Shown here in pieces: positions 1 to 5,891 of a stretch of 6,684 nt of DNA (its first letter is position 1; the number at the start of each line of letters is the position of its first letter). The notes beneath the pieces are model-generated. The model made no database searches. It saw nothing but the letters and a program-made list of their open reading frames with translations, and was not told where the DNA came from. A program made the position numbers and the translations under genes. Origin of the DNA: JBDTNK01 sp039933775 (lineage in GTDB: Bacteria; Chloroflexota; Limnocylindria; QHBO01); contig JBDTNK010000093.1 of NCBI GenBank assembly GCA_039933775.1, positions 1 through 6,684 on the forward strand. The letters run 5' to 3'.

Positions 1-1206
1 GTCGAGCCGCTCGAGCACCTCGTCGACGGTCAGGATCCGGGGCAGCAGGCTCTCGCCGCTGCCGATCCAGCCGGCGACCGCCGCGGAGTCCTCCATGCGC
101 AGCTCCAGACGGCCGCGGGTGTAGGCACGCGCGCGCTCAAGCTCACGGGCGGAGACGGGATCGTTGACGATCCGCTCCAGCTCGTCGAGGATCCCGCCGA
201 CGACCTTCTCGGCGTTGTCGGGATCGAACCCGGCATGCACGCCGAACGTGCCGCAGTCCGCATAGGAGCTCGCGAAGGTCGAGACGTCGTAGGCCAGCGA
301 GCGCCGCTCGCGCAGCTCCAGGAAGAGGCGTGAGCTCATGCCGTCGCCGAGGACCGCGCCGAGCAGGTCGAGCGCCCAGCGATCGGGATGGTCGCGCGCG
401 ACGCCGGGCATGCCGAGACACAGGTTGCCCTGCGACAGGTTCCGATGGCGGACGGTCAGCGCGCCCGGCGCTGCCGGGATGGGTGGCGTCACGGCCCGAC
501 GCGGGACGTCGGAGCGCGGCAGATCGGCCAGCCATCCCTCCGCCGCCGCGACGACGGTGGCGTGATCCAGGGCGCCGGCGGCGGCGAGCACGACCCGCTC
601 GGCGCCATACCAGCCGCCCCAGTGGTCTCTGACCGCCGCGATCGTCTGGCGCCGCACGCTGCGCGGCGAGCCGGCAATCTCGCGCCCTAGCGGATGCCTG
701 CCGAAGAGAAGCTCGTCGAAGAGGGTGAAGACGTGGTCGCTCGGGGAGTCGACGTACATGCGGATCTCGTCGACGATGACCGGCTTCTCCGAAACTAAGT
801 CGGCGCGGCGCAGGAGCGGTCGCAGCGCCAGCTCGGCGGTGACCTCGAGCGCGCTGGCGAGCTGCTCGCGTGGCACCTTGGCCGAGAAGACCGTCAGCTC
901 TCGATCGGTGGAGGCGTTGGCGCTGCCACCGACCGCCTCGATCGCCGCGGAGAGCGCGCCCGCATCGGGATACCCTCGCGTCCCCTTGAAGACTAGGTGC
1001 TCGAGCACGTGGCTCAGGCCCGCCTCGCGCTCGTCCTCGTGGCGCGAGCCGACGCCGACCAGGATGACAACCGATGCCGAGCGCGCGGCCGGCATCGTCT
1101 GCGTCACCACGCGCAGTCCGCCCGGCAGCACCGTCCGCCGATGCGGCGGGTCCGGGATCGCCGTCACCGGCGCCGGCAGGCGGCGCGCGGTGAGGCCGCT
1201 CGTCAC
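1..1206 (-). CDS. M16B family zinc metallopeptidase (C-terminus cut by window edge)
   Basis: Cytosolic M16 (pitrilysin/insulinase-like) zinc peptidase of the processing-protease subfamily; no signal peptide or membrane segment is seen. I translated the minus strand from a GTG at 1206-1204 and found 402 uninterrupted codons to the window edge. Family members are usually about 420 aa, so only a short tail is missing. The N-terminal half carries the inverted zinc motif HVLEH (His66, Glu69, His70) followed by FKGT. A GGSANASTDRE stretch lies around residues 93-103, and Glu140 and Glu147 (VDEIRMY) supply the usual downstream glutamates, Glu147 being the expected third zinc ligand. The C-terminal half has GMSSRLF (289-295) and RERRSLAY (299-306), the substrate-binding Arg/Tyr signature. 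All catalytic residues are therefore intact. The start overlaps the upstream stop (GTGA) and has a GAGGA ribosome site 6 bases upstream, so translation is probably coupled to the 155-aa gene. The substrate is not predictable. Confidence 0.93.
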   Translation of the reverse strand, partial: MTSGLTARRLPAPVTAIPDPPHRRTVLPGGLRVVTQTMPAARSASVVILVGVGSRHEDEREAGLSHVLEHLVFKGTRGYPDAGALSAAIEAVGGSANASTDRELTVFSAKVPREQLASALEVTAELALRPLLRRADLVSEKPVIVDEIRMYVDSPSDHVFTLFDELLFGRHPLGREIAGSPRSVRRQTIAAVRDHWGGWYGAERVVLAAAGALDHATVVAAAEGWLADLPRSDVPRRAVTPPIPAAPGALTVRHRNLSQGNLCLGMPGVARDHPDRWALDLLGAVLGDGMSSRLFLELRERRSLAYDVSTFASSYADCGTFGVHAGFDPDNAEKVVGGILDELERIVNDPVSARELERARAYTRGRLELRMEDSAAVAGWIGSGESLLPRILTVDEVLERLD

Positions 1207-1670
1207 TGGGCTTCCTCGTCCTCGTCGGGCGACATCATCAGCTCCATCTGGATGAAGCGCAGGTCGCGCGCGAGCTCGTCGGCGTTGCGTGGCAGCGGTC
1301 GCGACGGGCGTTCCTCGTCAGGCTCCAGCAGCCGCGGCGCGCTGGCGGCGAACTCGAGCACGACCCTCTCGTCACCCACGACGAGCGTGTAGACGAGCAG
1401 CTGGTCATCGGTCGTGTCGAACGAGAGATAGTCGAACGAGTCGAGGTTGAGGCAGATGGCGAGCGGGGTGAAGTAACTCGCGACATCGGGCTGGTCGACG
1501 ACGAGGCGCTCGACCCAGCCGGTACCGCTGCCGATCACCTGCTGGCCACGGTGGTAGGTGTAGCTCACCGTCTGCTTCACGAGAGGCCGCAGGATGTTGT
1601 AGATGTCGGGGCGCGAGGTGACCAGGCCGGTGTTGATGTAGAGCTTGGCCCGTGCGTCTGAGGTGGTCAT
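1203..1670 (-). CDS. Conserved-looking protein of unknown function, 155 aa, upstream of M16 peptidase
   Basis: I do not recognise this family. The ATG at 1670 gives a 155-residue protein with no signal peptide, no membrane segment and no obvious metal or nucleotide motif. Residues 1-110 look like a mixed alpha/beta fold: an early basic segment around 28-45, then alternating hydrophobic strands (for example residues 70-76 and 90-108). A proline/arginine-rich linker near 116-127 is followed by a short helix and a strongly acidic end (DEDEEAQ). It is the first gene of a two-gene unit: its stop overlaps the GTG of the M16 peptidase by 4 bases, and the codons of its acidic tail contain that gene's ribosome site. 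The coupling suggests near-equal production and perhaps a shared task, but this is inference. The coding call rests on unbroken length, a codon pattern like its neighbours and the overlap. No ribosome site of its own is apparent. Confidence 0.8.
   Translation of the reverse strand: MTTSDARAKLYINTGLVTSRPDIYNILRPLVKQTVSYTYHRGQQVIGSGTGWVERLVVDQPDVASYFTPLAICLNLDSFDYLSFDTTDDQLLVYTLVVGDERVVLEFAASAPRLLEPDEERPSRPLPRNADELARDLRFIQMELMMSPDEDEEAQ
1213..1217 (-). promoter_or_regulatory. Ribosome binding site GAGGA for the M16 peptidase
   Basis: Read on the minus strand, GAGGA lies 6 bases before the GTG at 1206-1204. It supports this non-ATG start over the later in-frame starts. It is embedded in the Glu codons at the end of the upstream 155-aa gene, so ribosomes finishing that gene would sit directly on it. 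Confidence 0.7.
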
Positions 1671-1682
1671 GGATCGTCGGCG

Positions 1683-1688
1683 AGTCTA
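1683..1688 (-). promoter_or_regulatory. Candidate -10 element TAGACT for the 155-aa gene/M16 unit
   Basis: TAGACT fits the TANNNT pattern and ends 12 bases before the ATG at 1670, which would leave a leader of only about 5-6 bases. No TTGACA-like -35 is seen at 16-18 bases upstream; the region there is a GC-rich inverted repeat. The near absence of a ribosome site before this ATG agrees with a leaderless or near-leaderless message. This is a pattern match only. Confidence 0.35.
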
Positions 1689-1696
1689 GCACCGGT

Positions 1697-1710
1697 CCCC
1701 GCCTGCGGGG
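1697..1710. repeat. GC-rich inverted repeat in the divergent intergenic region
   Basis: CCCCGC and GCGGGG are perfect inverted arms separated by two bases (CT). The repeat lies between two outward-facing candidate -10 elements, about where RNA polymerase would contact DNA upstream of each. It could be an operator for a dimeric repressor serving both units. In a genome this GC-rich a 6-base palindromic arm may also be chance. Confidence 0.3.
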
Positions 1711-1724
1711 CCGAAATCGGCTGC

Positions 1725-1730
1725 TACGAT
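1725..1730 (+). promoter_or_regulatory. Candidate -10 element TACGAT for the coaX-coaBC-panC operon
   Basis: TACGAT fits TANNNT and ends 7 bases before a GTG (1738) and 10 bases before an ATG (1741). A transcription start 6-7 bases downstream would fall at or next to these start codons, giving a leaderless mRNA. No -35 consensus and no Shine-Dalgarno sequence are visible. If this hexamer is the real -10, the in-frame ATG at 1729, which overlaps it, cannot be the start codon. Confidence 0.4.
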
Positions 1731-1740
1731 GTGCCCGGTG

Positions 1741-2553
1741 ATGCTGCTCGCGGCCGATATCGGCAACACGGACCTCACGCTCGGGCTCTTCGACGACGAC
1801 GAGCTCGTCGGCTCGTGGCGGGCAACCAGCCGGGCCTCCGCGACGCCCGACGAGCTGGCGCTGCAGGTCACCGGCATGCTCGCCCTCGATGGTCACCGGC
1901 TCGACGAGCTGGATGCGGTCGCGCTGGCCTCGGTCGTGCCGCCACTGACCGAGACCTTCACCCAGTTCCTCCAGCGGCGGCTGCGCCTGGCGCCGGTGGC
2001 CGTTGATGCCGCGTCGCTCGAGGGCATCCTGGCCATCGAGATTGACCACCCGTCAGAGGCCGGCGCCGATCGACTGGCGAACGCGCTCGCCGCGCGCGAG
2101 ACGCACGGGGGTCCGGCGATCGTCGTCGATCTCGGCACCAGCACCAACTTCGACCTCGTCTCGGCCGATGGAGCCTATATCGGTGGCGCGATCGCCCCCG
2201 GCCTGGGCCTCTCGCTCGAGGCACTCGTCGGGCGCGCGTCGAAGCTGCCGCGCATCGAACTGCAGCGTCCGCCCTCGGCGATCGGCACGAACACGATCCA
2301 CGCCATGCAGAGCGGGACGGTCAACGGCTACATCGGACTCGTGACCGGGCTGCTGGCGGCCCTGCGCGGCGAGCTGATCGGGCGTTCTCCGGCGGGATCG
2401 CGCGTGACCGTGATCGCGACCGGCGGCTACACTCATGAACCGTGGCTGGCCGAGGTCCCCGGCATCGACGCCGTCGAGCCGGACCTCACCCTGCGCGGCA
2501 TCCGCATGGCGCACGTGTTGAGCGGTGCGGCGCGCGGCGTCGCGAGCCGATGA
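1741..2553 (+). CDS. coaX: Type III pantothenate kinase
   Basis: Phosphorylates pantothenate to 4'-phosphopantothenate with ATP, the first step of CoA synthesis, in the cytosol. From the ATG at 1741 it is 270 aa, near the family norm. It has the ASKHA-fold signatures of CoaX: ADIGNT at 5-10 (phosphate loop, Asp6), GADRLANA at 108-115 (Asp110, the expected catalytic base), VDLGTST at 129-135 (Asp130, second phosphate loop), YIGGAIAPG at 146-154, SKLPRIEL further on, and a late ATGGY motif. This start is chosen because family members begin directly at the MLLxxDIGNT segment; GTG 1738 or ATG 1729 would add only one or four residues. Small departures are Asp11 after DIGNT and Asn136 where Thr is usual in GTATTFD. 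It heads the operon, and its stop overlaps the coaBC start by 4 bases (ATGA). No other pantothenate kinase type is in the window. Confidence 0.95.
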   Translation: MLLAADIGNTDLTLGLFDDDELVGSWRATSRASATPDELALQVTGMLALDGHRLDELDAVALASVVPPLTETFTQFLQRRLRLAPVAVDAASLEGILAIEIDHPSEAGADRLANALAARETHGGPAIVVDLGTSTNFDLVSADGAYIGGAIAPGLGLSLEALVGRASKLPRIELQRPPSAIGTNTIHAMQSGTVNGYIGLVTGLLAALRGELIGRSPAGSRVTVIATGGYTHEPWLAEVPGIDAVEPDLTLRGIRMAHVLSGAARGVASR

Positions 2554-3815
2554 AGGAACCGCTGGGGCCGCTCGCCGGCCGCCGCATCGTGGTCGGCGTC
2601 ACCGGCAGCATCGCCGCCTACAAGGCGGTGCTCGTGGTCCGGCGCCTGCTCGAGGCGGGCGCCGTCGTCGACGTGGCCATGACGCCCGCCGCGACGCGGT
2701 TCGTCACGCCGCTCACCTTTGCGTCGCTCACCCATCGGCCGGTCCTGGCCGACGTCATGGAGCTCGACGCCGAGCAGCAGATCGGCCACATCGAGCTTGC
2801 CGAAGGGGCGGATGCGCTCGTCATCGCGCCCGCCACCGCGAACGTGCTGGCGCAGCTCGCCGCCGGCCTCGTGAACGATGCGGTCACCGCCATCGCCTGC
2901 GCCGGCCGCAGCCCGGTCGTCCTGGCGCCGGCCATGGATGCCGGCATGTGGACTCATCCGGCAACCCAGCGCAACGTCGAGACGCTGCGATCATTCGGCT
3001 ACCTGTTCGTGGAGCCGGAGGTCGGCTCGCTGGCATCGGGCCTGACCGGGATCGGCCGCCTCGCCGAACCGGGCACCATCGTCGCCGCCGTCGAGCGCCT
3101 CTTCGCGCGGTCCGGCCACCTCGAGGGGCTGCACGTCGTGGTCAGCGCCGGTGGAACGCGCGAGCCGATCGATCCGGTACGTTTCATCGGCAACCGCAGC
3201 AGCGGCAAGATGGGCGTCGCGATCGCCGAGGCGGCACGCGATCGCGGCGCCAGCGTCACGCTCATCGCCGGGGCCATGAGCACGCCGTCCCCGCGCGGCG
3301 TCACCGTGGTCAGCGCCACGACCGCCGCCGACATGCGCAGCGCGGTGCTGCGCGCCGCGCCATCGGCTCAGATCCTGGTCATGGCTGCCGCCGTCGCCGA
3401 CTTCGCGCCGGTGCGCGCCGCCAAGAGCAAGATCAAGCGCTCAGGGGCAGCCTTGCACATCGAGCTGCTGCCGAACCCCGACATCGTGGCCGAGGTCGGT
3501 GAGATGCCGGGGGACGTCCGGCCCTTCCTGATCGGATTCGCGGCGGAGACCGACGACCTCGAGGCCAACGCCGCGGCCAAGCTGCGGGACAAGGGCCTGG
3601 ACCTCATCGTCGGCAACACCATCGGCGGTCCGTTCGACGCGATCGGCTCCGACGAGAACAAGGTCACCGTGTTCGGTGCCGAAGGCGAGCTCACCGACTG
3701 GCCGATGCTGCCCAAGCGCCAGGTCGCCGAGCGCCTCTGGGATCTCATCGGCGACCGCTACGCCGCAGCCCAGCCCTCGAGCGGCAGCAGCCCGACGCGC
3801 GGCCGGCGCCGCTGA
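2550..3815 (+). CDS. coaBC: Bifunctional phosphopantothenoylcysteine decarboxylase / phosphopantothenate-cysteine ligase, with altered decarboxylase signature
   Basis: Joins phosphopantothenate to cysteine using CTP (CoaB), then decarboxylates the product to 4'-phosphopantetheine with FMN (CoaC). The ATG at 2550 overlaps the coaX stop and gives 421 aa, close to the about 406 aa of E. coli Dfp. The CoaC domain covers about residues 9-186: VTGSIAAYKA at 17-26 for FMN, catalytic His80 in GHIELAEGAD, and APATANV at 93-99. CoaB covers about 193-405: SAGGTREPIDPVRF at 199-212, NRSSGKMG at 215-222, AAVADFAP at 280-287, KIK at 294-296, FAAETDDLEAN at 330-340 and NKVTVF at 370-375. Two normally conserved CoaC residues differ. 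The PxMNxxMW Asn (Asn125 in E. coli) is Asp130, and the proton-donor Cys of the ACG flap (Cys158 in E. coli) is Ser163 in LASGLTGIGR. The last dozen residues are a Ser/Arg-rich tail outside the usual domain. Upstream in-frame starts inside coaX are rejected because they add non-family sequence. Confidence 0.95.
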   Translation: MKEPLGPLAGRRIVVGVTGSIAAYKAVLVVRRLLEAGAVVDVAMTPAATRFVTPLTFASLTHRPVLADVMELDAEQQIGHIELAEGADALVIAPATANVLAQLAAGLVNDAVTAIACAGRSPVVLAPAMDAGMWTHPATQRNVETLRSFGYLFVEPEVGSLASGLTGIGRLAEPGTIVAAVERLFARSGHLEGLHVVVSAGGTREPIDPVRFIGNRSSGKMGVAIAEAARDRGASVTLIAGAMSTPSPRGVTVVSATTAADMRSAVLRAAPSAQILVMAAAVADFAPVRAAKSKIKRSGAALHIELLPNPDIVAEVGEMPGDVRPFLIGFAAETDDLEANAAAKLRDKGLDLIVGNTIGGPFDAIGSDENKVTVFGAEGELTDWPMLPKRQVAERLWDLIGDRYAAAQPSSGSSPTRGRRR

Positions 3816-3818
3816 CCG

Positions 3819-4673
3819 GTGCGCCTCCTCCGCACCATCGACGAGCTGCGCCCCGCGATCCTGGAACGCCGGGTCGCCGGCGACGCGCTCGGCTTCGTGC
3901 CGACGATGGGCTCGGTCCACGACGGCCATCTCTCGCTCGTCCGGCGCTCACGTGCCGACAACGGCTGCACCGTGGTCAGCATCTTCGTCAACCCGCGCCA
4001 GCTCTCCGGCGTCGACGAGGTCGCTCACTACCCCCGCGACGAGGCGAGGGACCTGGCGCTCCTGGAGCGCGAGGGCGCCGAGCTGTGCTTCGCACCGGCG
4101 CTTGAGACGATCTACCCGCCGCACGATGCGACCCGCATCGTCGTCGAGCGCCTCACCGAGCGGCTCGAGGGCGCCAGCCGCCCCGGCACCATGGATGGGA
4201 TGACGACGGTGCTGCTCAAGCTCGTCCACCTGGTCGGCCCGGCGCGCCTCTACCTGGGCCAGAAGGACGCGCAACGCGTCGTGGTGCTGCGCCGCATGCT
4301 GCGCGACCTCTTCGTGAATGTCGACCTCGTGGTCTGCCCCACCGTCCGCGAGCTGGACGGCCTGGCGGTGAGCTCACACAACTCGATGCTGTCGATCGAG
4401 GAGCGGCACGCGGCGCCCTGCCTCCACGCCGCGCTCAAGGCAGCCCAGCACGCCTACGATGCCGGCGAACGCTCTGCCGAGGTGCTGCGCGCCCGGATGC
4501 ATGACGTCCTCGCCAGGGAGCCCAGCGTGCGCATCGACTACGTCAGCATCGCGGACGCCGACACGCTCGCCGAGTTGGGACGCGTCAGCGGCCCGGCGCT
4601 GGCGCTGGTGGCCGCACGAATCGGACGCGTACGCCTGACCGATGCCCTGCCGCTCGCCTGGGACGTGGCCTAG
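3819..4673 (+). CDS. panC: Pantothenate synthetase (pantoate-beta-alanine ligase), divergent active site
   Basis: Condenses pantoate and beta-alanine with ATP, through pantoyl-adenylate, to make pantothenate. The GTG at 3819, 3 bases after the coaBC stop, gives 284 aa, the normal length. The nucleotidyltransferase fold begins with FVPTMG (26-31) and the HxGH motif His34-Asp-Gly-His37. SIFVNPRQL at 54-62 keeps the pantoate-contact Asn58 and Gln61, and YPRD (71-74), LEGASRPG (116-123) and GQKD with Lys149 are clear family signatures. DGLAVSSHN (180-188) is the KMSKS-like loop. Departures from E. coli and M. tuberculosis enzymes are Thr124 for the His of RPGHF, Arg153 for the second Gln of KDxQQ, His187 for the Arg of SSRN, and Leu62 for the Phe of the QF pair. 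There is no clear ribosome site, so translation probably depends on reinitiation after coaBC. It is the last gene of the operon and is followed by a terminator. The family call is firm; normal catalytic rate is less certain. Confidence 0.92.
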   Translation: MRLLRTIDELRPAILERRVAGDALGFVPTMGSVHDGHLSLVRRSRADNGCTVVSIFVNPRQLSGVDEVAHYPRDEARDLALLEREGAELCFAPALETIYPPHDATRIVVERLTERLEGASRPGTMDGMTTVLLKLVHLVGPARLYLGQKDAQRVVVLRRMLRDLFVNVDLVVCPTVRELDGLAVSSHNSMLSIEERHAAPCLHAALKAAQHAYDAGERSAEVLRARMHDVLAREPSVRIDYVSIADADTLAELGRVSGPALALVAARIGRVRLTDALPLAWDVA

Positions 4674-4688
4674 CGGCGCACGGCGCCG
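4674..4688 (+). repeat. Short GC hairpin directly after the panC stop
   Basis: CGGCGC and GCGCCG form a 6-bp stem with a 3-base ACG loop starting at the base after the panC TAG. No T-run follows, so it is not itself a terminator. It might protect the 3' end of the message, or it may be chance in a GC-rich genome. Confidence 0.25.
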
Positions 4689-4733
4689 AAGGTACTACTG
4701 ACGTCCCGGCTCCCCGGCGCGACGATGCGACGC

Positions 4734-4767
4734 AAGAGGCCGACGAGTGCCCACGTCGGCCTCTTTT
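4734..4767 (+). terminator. Intrinsic terminator of the coaX-coaBC-panC operon, convergent region
   Basis: AAGAGGCCGACG (4734-4745) pairs perfectly with CGTCGGCCTCTT (4754-4765): a 12-bp stem with an 8-base loop, followed by T residues to 4767. This is a strong rho-independent terminator for the plus strand. Read from the other side the same hairpin lies 17 bases past the stop of the minus-strand P-loop gene but is followed by only TT then GC. Termination in that direction should be weaker unless the hairpin alone is enough. The rest of the 108-base gap between panC and 4782 shows no gene. Confidence 0.85.
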
Positions 4768-4781
4768 CGCGCCCCGCGCCT

Positions 4782-5891
4782 TTACAGCAGCGCCAGCAGC
4801 GCGTCCAGGTCGATCGAGCGCGCCACGAGATCGATGATCGTCGCGATCTTCTCGGTATCAGTGGGATGCGTCTTGACGAGCAGCTCATCGACGGCCTGCG
4901 CCGCGCGGTAGGTGTCGTCATCGACGAGGTAGGTGAACAGCTGCGCCTCGCGCAACGCGGCCAGCACGCGTTGGGGCGGCCGGAAGCCACCGGTCAGCAC
5001 GAGCCCGATGACCTTGGGCTCACCGACGGGAGCGCCGCGATTCGCCTCGACCGCCGCCAGCAGCAGGTCCTCGCGGTCGCCCGGGGTGATGAGCAGCGTG
5101 CGCGCGGAGAGGAGGGGGATGGCGTGCCGCGCCTCCATCGCGCCGATCGCGACGCGGCCGATGACCGCGCTCGCGCTGGCTTCGCCCGCCAACCGCTCGC
5201 CCTCGAGATGGGTGACGAGCAACTCGAGCGAGGGATTGGCCAGGAAGCGGCTGTACGGGATGCAGCCCAGCAGTTCGATGCCGTGCGGCGCCAGCCCCCG
5301 ACGCAGCACATCGGGCAGCTCGGGGCGATCCTGCGCATAGACCTTGTTCACGATCGCGCCCAGGACCCGCACGCCGTGGTCATGGAAGAGGGCGGCATTG
5401 AGCACGATCTCGTCGATCGGCTGCCCCACGCCGCCGCCGGAGACGATGACGACCGGCGCATCGAGCAGGGCCGCCACCTTCGCGTTCGAGAGGCCGATAA
5501 CGGCCCCGACCCCGGCGTGGCCGGTGCCCTCGATGACGACCAGCTCCTTGTCGGCGGAGAGGCGCCGGTAGGCATCGGTCACGCTGGTTGCCAGGTCGCC
5601 GCGGATGCGACCCATGATGAAGTCGGTCGTGAAGTGGCGCGGAAGGGTCACCGGGCTCATGTCATCCAGGCTGTCGGGCATGTCGAAGACCGCCTTCATG
5701 AGCACCGCGTCCTCGTCGGCGCGTTGGCCGTCGACCACGAGATAGCGCTGGCCGACCGGCTTCAGGAAGCCGAGGTGATGGCCGCGCGACAGGATGCCGG
5801 CGATGAGGCCCAGCGAGGCCGTCGTCTTGCCGCGGTTCTGACCCGTGGCCGCCAGGAAGATGCGCCGCGCCTCACCCGCGGCGGCGGTCAC
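4782..5891 (-). CDS. BioD-like P-loop protein with DRTGG domain (Pta N-terminal-like, no acetyltransferase domain)
   Basis: A stand-alone relative of the N-terminal half of long phosphate acetyltransferases such as E. coli Pta. From the GTG at 5891 it has 369 aa. Residues 11-33 contain the P-loop ATGQNRGKTTASLG (Gly17 to Thr23, a GxxxGKT form as in Pta). KPVGQ lies at 44-48, VIEGTGHAG at 119-127 is the BioD-type acidic loop, and Asn182-Lys183 sits where these folds recognise the base. The DRTGG domain follows at about 215-325: VAIGAM (247-252), LITPGDREDLLLAA (267-280, Asp272-Arg273) and LTGG (299-302). The chain ends after a helical segment; the Pta catalytic domain is absent and a normal stop is present. 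E. coli Pta has Leu in place of the P-loop Lys, whereas Lys22 is kept here, suggesting real nucleotide binding. The start overlaps the upstream stop by 4 bases (GTGA), with AAGG 7 bases before it. The role is unknown; regulatory nucleotide sensing is one possibility. Confidence 0.88.
   Translation of the reverse strand: MTAAAGEARRIFLAATGQNRGKTTASLGLIAGILSRGHHLGFLKPVGQRYLVVDGQRADEDAVLMKAVFDMPDSLDDMSPVTLPRHFTTDFIMGRIRGDLATSVTDAYRRLSADKELVVIEGTGHAGVGAVIGLSNAKVAALLDAPVVIVSGGGVGQPIDEIVLNAALFHDHGVRVLGAIVNKVYAQDRPELPDVLRRGLAPHGIELLGCIPYSRFLANPSLELLVTHLEGERLAGEASASAVIGRVAIGAMEARHAIPLLSARTLLITPGDREDLLLAAVEANRGAPVGEPKVIGLVLTGGFRPPQRVLAALREAQLFTYLVDDDTYRAAQAVDELLVKTHPTDTEKIATIIDLVARSIDLDALLALL

Noticed and set aside
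725..1255. A 176-codon plus-strand frame opposite the M16 peptidase
   Set aside because: It is antisense to the zinc-binding region of a clear M16 gene, with low-complexity Ser/Arg composition and no motif.
1405..2049. A 214-codon minus-strand frame spanning the divergent intergenic region and the coaX start
   Set aside because: It overlaps two supported genes and the promoter region; its sequence is Arg/His/Pro-rich shadow sequence.
2442..2549. A 36-residue N-terminal extension of coaBC starting inside coaX
   Set aside because: The extension is Arg-rich and unlike any CoaBC. The ATG at 2550 overlaps the coaX stop and places the FMN motif at the usual distance.
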